DNA from: Clostridia bacterium
GTDB lineage: Bacteria; Bacillota; Clostridia; Oscillospirales; Acutalibacteraceae
Direction of reading: 5' to 3'
NCBI GenBank assembly: GCA_017935265.1
Contig: JAGBHX010000055.1
Coordinates: 1 to 47,183, forward strand
Length of the DNA: 47,183 nucleotides
Below the pieces are notes generated by a model that did not search any database, was not told where the DNA came from, and was given only the letters and a program-made list of their open reading frames with translations. Both the position numbers and the translations under genes were made by a program. This document shows, one piece after another, positions 43,482 through 47,183 of the stretch. The number at the start of each line of letters is the position of its first letter. The first letter of the stretch is position 1.

Positions 43482-44802
43482 ATTTATTACGGTTCATCTC
43501 GGCCCGCCCAACTCCAATGCACGGAATGTCACCGTTCCTTTTCCTGATTACATCAAGAATGTAGCATCAAGTGAAATTTACCCCACCTGGCCCGAAAACG
43601 CAATCAGAGCCAATGTTTATGCTCAGACCACATTTGCTCTTAACCGTATTTTTAACGAGTTTTACCGCTCACAGGGCTATGACTTTGACATCACCAATTC
43701 CACCCAATATGACCAGGCATATCGCCACGAAAGAGATATTTTTGAAAACGTCAGCAGAATCGTTGACGAGCTTTTTAACGATTACGTAGTCCGCCAAGGA
43801 CAGGTTCAGCCATATTTCACGCAGTATTGCAACGGCACCACTGTCACCTGTGACGGGCTCTCCCAATGGGGAACCGTTCCCCTTGCAAGAAGAGGACTTC
43901 TTCCCTATGAGATACTGCAGAATTATTACGGTGATGATATCAATCTTGTTTTCAACGCCCCGATCAAAGGCAATATTCCCTCATACCCCGGTGCACCGTT
44001 GAGGCTTGGAAGTGCAGGTGAAGATGTGCGCACAATTCAGCGTCAGCTCAACAGAATCGGACGCAACTACCCTGCCATACCCAAAATCAGCACAACCAAC
44101 GGCATTTTTGAACGGCAGACGGAAGAAGCCGTCCGCACCTTTCAGCGCGTATTCAATCTTGCGCAAGACGGAGTTGTGGGCAAAAACACATGGTACAAAA
44201 TCAAATACATCTACAACGGCGTCAAGGGGCTTTCGGAGCTTTATACCGAAGGAATTTCCATTGACGAAGCCGACCGAATTTATTCAACCGTTGTGCGCAG
44301 AGGTGACCGAGGGATTCCCGTACAGACTATTCAGTATTATCTCAATTTTCTTGCATTTTTCAATCCCAAGCTCAGTCCCGTTAAGGTGGACGGAATTTTC
44401 GGTCAGCAGACGTATGATGCCGTGCTGACATTTCAGAATCAGTATGGGCTGAAGGTTGACGGAATTGTTGGCCGCGACACCTGGAATATGCTTCAGAATG
44501 CATATCAGGGAGTGCTCCGAGCATTGCCAAACGAATACAAGGATTATGCTTCTCTTATATACCCCGGTTACTTTATAACCAGCGGTACAACCGGCCCTGC
44601 GGTTTATCAGGTGCAACGCTTCATTCAGAGAATTGCCCAGAACGACCCGTCAATTCCGTCAGTTGCCGTTGACGGTGTTTACGGCAGCAACACTCAGGAA
44701 GCAGTCAGGGCAATTCAGGCTCAGGCCGGGTTGCCGCAAACAGGTCAGGTTGGCCCTCAGACGTGGCTTTATATGGCTGACTTGTATGATGATTATTCAT
44801 AA
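43459..44802 (+). CDS. SpoIID-like protein with three peptidoglycan-binding domains
   Basis: 447 residues, no signal peptide. Residues about 1-170 resemble a SpoIID/LytB-type domain: Y-P-T-W-P-E-N-A-I-R-A-N, then Y-D-F-D-I-T-N-S, Y-C-N-G-T-T-V-T-C-D-G and L-S-Q-W-G-T. Three PG_binding_1 repeats follow at roughly 178-255, 275-350 and 370-445, each with the G-x-x-G-x-x-V-x-x-I-Q-x-x-L start and a V-D-G-x-F/Y-G centre. SpoIID cuts glycan strands in spore engulfment; this cytoplasmic-looking relative may act in spore cortex or coat. Overlap with the upstream gene suggests joint translation. Confidence 0.82.
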   Translation: MAAPIVPEFITVHLGPPNSNARNVTVPFPDYIKNVASSEIYPTWPENAIRANVYAQTTFALNRIFNEFYRSQGYDFDITNSTQYDQAYRHERDIFENVSRIVDELFNDYVVRQGQVQPYFTQYCNGTTVTCDGLSQWGTVPLARRGLLPYEILQNYYGDDINLVFNAPIKGNIPSYPGAPLRLGSAGEDVRTIQRQLNRIGRNYPAIPKISTTNGIFERQTEEAVRTFQRVFNLAQDGVVGKNTWYKIKYIYNGVKGLSELYTEGISIDEADRIYSTVVRRGDRGIPVQTIQYYLNFLAFFNPKLSPVKVDGIFGQQTYDAVLTFQNQYGLKVDGIVGRDTWNMLQNAYQGVLRALPNEYKDYASLIYPGYFITSGTTGPAVYQVQRFIQRIAQNDPSIPSVAVDGVYGSNTQEAVRAIQAQAGLPQTGQVGPQTWLYMADLYDDYS

Positions 44803-44867
44803 AAAACGGAATAAATTGCAGCAAAGCACAGATAATAGTTATAAATATTTCTGAAAAGAGAAGGTTT

Positions 44868-46295
44868 ATGACTGACAGAATTCCTTTTAAAGACAGCTTC
44901 AACGACAACGTCAGCTTTCTTGACAGCTATATGCGGGTTAACGAAAACTTTGATTTGGTTGCAAGAGAAATAACAATAGGCTCCCGCCCTGCCAAAATGT
45001 ATTTTGTGGACGGCTTCGCAAAGGATGAAATTCTTGAAAAGGTTATGGAATTTATTATGCGCATCCGAGACGAGGATTTAGAGCCTTATAAATCCACCCG
45101 TGAGTTTGCCAACAAATTTTTGCCGTACATTGAAGTTGATGTCCACAGCGAAGTAGAAACTTTTTCCACATTTATTTATGCAGGGGCAATCGGTCTGATT
45201 GTTGACGGCTATAAGGGCGGCATACTCATCGATGCCAGAACTTACCCCGTCAGAAGCGTTGAAGAGCCCGACAATGACCGTGTTTTGCGCGGAGGACGCG
45301 AAGGCTTTGTGGAAACAATTATTTTCAACACAGCTCTCATCCGCAGAAAAATCCGTAACAGAGAGCTGACTATGGAAATTCACCAGGTGGGCGAAAAATC
45401 CAAAACAGACGTTGTACTGAGCTACCTTGAAAACAAGGTTGACAAAAGGCTTCTGAAGAGGCTGCAGAAAAATCTTAATGAAATTAAGGTCAACGCACTT
45501 TCAATGAGTCAGGAAAGTCTTGCCGAATGTCTTGTTAAGAAGCAGTACTTCAATCCGTTCCCTAAGGTGCGCTACACCGAGCGGCCCGATGCCGCCGCCG
45601 CATGCATATATGAGGGCGACATCATTGTTCTCGTTGACGGCTCTCCTGCGGCAATGATTGTGCCCACAAGCTTTTTTGAATTTTTGCAGGACACAAACGA
45701 TTTTTATTTTCCTCCGATTGTCGGCTCATATCTGAGAATTGTGCGTGCAGTTATTTTCGGTCTTGCACTGTTACTCACCCCTGTGTGGTATCTTCTTATT
45801 CAAAATCCCGAGCTGATACCACAAGGGCTCAGCTTTATTCTTATTGATGAGCCGTATTCAATCACCGTTTTTCTTCAGCTGATGATAATTGTGCTGGTTG
45901 TGGATGCCTTGAAGCTTGCATCTCTCAACACACCAAATTCTCTGAGCAATTCGTTGAGCATCATCGGAGCCTTGGTATTAGGTGAGCTTGCCGTATCAGC
46001 AAAGCTGTTTTCGTCGGAGGTCGTTCTGTTTATGGCTTTCGTTGCCATTGCAAATTTTGCACAGCCAAGCATAGAATTAGGATATGCATTCAAGCTTTCC
46101 CGCGTTTTCATTTTGGTGATGACGGCGCTTTTCAACGTGGTAGGTTTCTGCGTTGCACTTATTCTCACAATTCTGATGATTGCACTCACCGCCACAATTT
46201 CTGGAAAAAGCTATCTTTATCCCCTTATCCCGTTCAAAGGCAAGGCGTTACTCAGTCTGTTTTTCCGACTTCCAATCAATACAGATAACAATTAA
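44868..46295 (+). CDS. spoVAF: Spore germination protein, GerA/SpoVAF family
   Basis: 475 residues. Soluble N-terminal half (about 1-285), then four to five membrane segments at roughly 292-312, 340-358, 372-392, 395-412 and 420-445. GerA-family marks: V-D-G-F-A-K-D, a G-A-I-G-L-I-V-D-G strand, the R-T-Y-P-V-R-S-V-E-E-P-D loop, and G-G-R-E-G-F-V-E, with Q-S-I/P-S-I-E-L-type P-S-I-E-L-G-Y in the membrane part. Length and the start F-D-L-V-A-R-E-I-T-I-G favour SpoVAF over germinant-receptor GerAA. SpoVAF helps release dipicolinic acid in germination. ATG 44868 has GAGAAGG. Ends at a strong terminator. Confidence 0.85.
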   Translation: MTDRIPFKDSFNDNVSFLDSYMRVNENFDLVAREITIGSRPAKMYFVDGFAKDEILEKVMEFIMRIRDEDLEPYKSTREFANKFLPYIEVDVHSEVETFSTFIYAGAIGLIVDGYKGGILIDARTYPVRSVEEPDNDRVLRGGREGFVETIIFNTALIRRKIRNRELTMEIHQVGEKSKTDVVLSYLENKVDKRLLKRLQKNLNEIKVNALSMSQESLAECLVKKQYFNPFPKVRYTERPDAAAACIYEGDIIVLVDGSPAAMIVPTSFFEFLQDTNDFYFPPIVGSYLRIVRAVIFGLALLLTPVWYLLIQNPELIPQGLSFILIDEPYSITVFLQLMIIVLVVDALKLASLNTPNSLSNSLSIIGALVLGELAVSAKLFSSEVVLFMAFVAIANFAQPSIELGYAFKLSRVFILVMTALFNVVGFCVALILTILMIALTATISGKSYLYPLIPFKGKALLSLFFRLPINTDNN

Positions 46296-46296
46296 A

Positions 46297-46328
46297 AAAA
46301 GCTGTGTGGAAATTTCTACACAGCTTTT
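46297..46328 (+). terminator. Intrinsic terminator of the spore gene
   Basis: Perfect 11-bp stem AAAAGCTGTGT/ACACAGCTTTT with a 10-nt loop. Sequence composition changes sharply to AT-rich just after it. Confidence 0.88.
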
Positions 46329-46430
46329 CATCTCATACCTTGACAAGCAGGGAATTTAGGCGCCAAATTCCAACTCAAAGTTAATTGCTGACATTATAAA
46401 TATATATCGTGTTTTGTTAATTAATTTCAC

Positions 46431-46459
46431 TTGATTTAAATCGACAAATTATTTATAAT
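46431..46459 (+). promoter_or_regulatory. Sigma-A promoter upstream of the RNase III-like gene
   Basis: -35 TTGATT (46431-46436), 17-nt spacer, perfect -10 TATAAT (46454-46459). The transcript would start near 46466, leaving a leader of about 210 nt. Confidence 0.6.
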
Positions 46460-46574
46460 ATAAATGTCAAGGAAAACATGTTGAAGTAGTTGAATAATGC
46501 AATTTGTTTTTACTTTTTATGTAAGTGGAAAGTAAAAGCAGAAAGTCTTACAAAAATTATTTTGATATGATTGA

Positions 46575-46640
46575 AACCTTGAAAACCCAACGAGGCTTTC
46601 CATTTTGGATAAGCTTTATTTGGGTTGCAAGGTTTTTTCT
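46575..46640 (+). terminator. Long leader hairpin with U-tract before the RNase III-like gene
   Basis: Outer arms AACCTTG and AACCCAA pair with TTGGGTT and CAAGGTT around a small internal loop. Inside, GCTT/AAGC and TCCA/TGGA extend the stem. TTTTTTC follows. It is either a terminator ending a roughly 170-nt RNA, an attenuator, or a dsRNA target. Confidence 0.6.
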
Positions 46641-46674
46641 TCCTTTTGACGAGATAATCGATTGGAGAAAAACA

Positions 46675-47183
46675 ATGATTAGAAGAATGTGTCTAAACGA
46701 AAGAGAAATATTGGATGCAAGGAGGATTATTCAAGACAAAACAGGTTATATCATCAAAAGCACAAACATATTAAATCAAATTTTTAAGCGAAGTTCATTT
46801 GCTGCTGAAACTGGACAAAACAGCAACGAAATTTTTGAATTTATTGGAGACCAAGTTCTAAGTTTTTATGTTGTTAAAATTGTCTCAAAAAGATGTGGTT
46901 CACTTAGTCTGACAGATGGCTACACTTTTAGAATTAATGAAAACCGATTTACGTTAATTAAGCAAGCTTTAGTCAACAATGAGTCACTTGCAAAAATCAT
47001 TAGCGAATGGGGTATATCTGAATACTTACTATTAGGCAAAAGCGATATAAAAAACGAGGCAGATAAGGAATCAAAGGTTAAAGCTGATTTATTTGAAGCT
47101 GTTATCGGTGCTGTTGCAGTAGAATGCAACTGGGATTCAGAAATCCTCGAAGCCGCCGTTTCCAAAGCGTTAAAAATTGATGA
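46675..47183 (+). CDS. Divergent ribonuclease III-domain protein, C-terminus outside window
   Basis: 169 residues are readable from ATG 46675 (GGAG 7 nt upstream) and the frame is open at the right edge. The RNase III signature is N-E52-I-F-E55-F-I-G-D59-Q-V-L, matching the NERLEFLGD helix, and K-A-D138-L-F-E141-A-V-I-G-A matches the second metal-binding pair; the early R-S-S-F-A helix also fits. The residue equivalent to E. coli E65 is unclear. A double-strand-RNA-binding domain, if present, would lie beyond the edge. Local sequence is AT-rich (about one third GC in sampled lines) unlike the spore genes before it, suggesting acquired DNA and an accessory RNase III rather than housekeeping rnc. 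In-frame upstream starts at 46567 or 46525 lack ribosome sites. Confidence 0.8.
   Translation, partial: MIRRMCLNEREILDARRIIQDKTGYIIKSTNILNQIFKRSSFAAETGQNSNEIFEFIGDQVLSFYVVKIVSKRCGSLSLTDGYTFRINENRFTLIKQALVNNESLAKIISEWGISEYLLLGKSDIKNEADKESKVKADLFEAVIGAVAVECNWDSEILEAAVSKALKID

Larger units (their letters stand above)
46329..46674 (+). other. AT-rich intergenic region with palindrome, promoter and structured leader
   Basis: No convincing gene here. It holds a 7-bp inverted repeat GGAATTT/AAATTCC around GGCGCC (46351-46371), a promoter at 46431-46459, and a long hairpin at 46575-46634. An open frame runs from GTG 46525 into the next gene, but without a ribosome site. Confidence 0.6.

Noticed and set aside
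46340..46370. TTGACA at 46340 as a -35 box
   Set aside because: No -10-like sequence lies 16-18 nt downstream; the promoter at 46431 is far better.
46525..46674. N-terminal extension of the RNase III-like protein from GTG 46525 or ATG 46567
   Set aside because: The frame is open and continuous, but neither codon has a ribosome site, the stretch overlaps the strong hairpin, and RNase III similarity begins only after ATG 46675, which has GGAG at good distance. Kept as an alternative.
46920..47165. 81-codon open frame on the minus strand at the right edge
   Set aside because: It lies wholly inside the RNase III-like gene, whose catalytic motifs are clear on the plus strand.

Overview
The window looks like chromosomal DNA of an endospore-forming, anaerobic Firmicute, probably a gut-type Clostridia (Ruminococcaceae/Oscillospiraceae-like). 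The signs are spoIIR, a SpoVAF-type germination protein and a SpoIID-like peptidoglycan-binding protein; a PolC-type replicase; the MEP isoprenoid pathway; an anaerobic sulfatase-maturase; strong AGGAGG ribosome sites with many GTG and TTG starts; and clear sigma-A promoters, mostly with 17-nt spacers. Host and taxon are inferences.

Layout. 1-5766 (minus): a secreted alpha/beta hydrolase cut by the left edge, a membrane protein, then a polysaccharide O-acetylation operon (MBOAT, DHHW/AlgX-like protein, lipoprotein). 5923-7429 (plus): an SGNH esterase and a sugar-phosphate isomerase-like TIM barrel. 7488-14349 (minus): a four-gene operon of sulfatase, GPH sugar symporter, anaerobic sulfatase-maturase and LacZ-type beta-galactosidase, a self-contained route for a sulfated galactoside. 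14483-24415: an E2-like acyltransferase without a lipoyl domain, a membrane-anchored GH27 alpha-galactosidase with an inserted CBM-like domain, spoIIR, a GH2 plus WYL-regulator pair, a secreted endonuclease/phosphatase-fold protein, tRNA-Leu(UAG) and two more SGNH esterases.

24449-27168 (minus): nifS-iscU-mnmA, supplying sulfur for Fe-S clusters and tRNA thiolation. 27287-29477 (minus): an M20 peptidase and an InlB-repeat protein. 29549-38668 (minus): the conserved run pyrH-frr-uppS-dxr-rseP-ispG-polC. frr carries an apparent one-base deletion, cdsA is absent from its usual place, and PolC lacks the 3'-5' exonuclease normally inserted in its PHP domain.

38914-42764 (plus): a small exopolysaccharide cluster (polymerase-like membrane protein, glycosyltransferase, Wzz/BY-kinase fusion with a 13-tyrosine Y-G tail). 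42825-46295 (plus): spore-related genes. After the terminator at 46297-46328 the DNA becomes clearly AT-rich and holds a promoter, a leader with a long hairpin and U-tract, and the first 169 codons of a divergent RNase III-domain protein running off the right edge. This is the most accessory-looking part of the window.

The points most worth checking are the exonuclease-less PolC, the frr frameshift, the hairpin-RNase III unit at the right edge, the sulfated-galactoside operon, and the hairpins whose 3' arms contain the ribosome-binding sites of spore genes.
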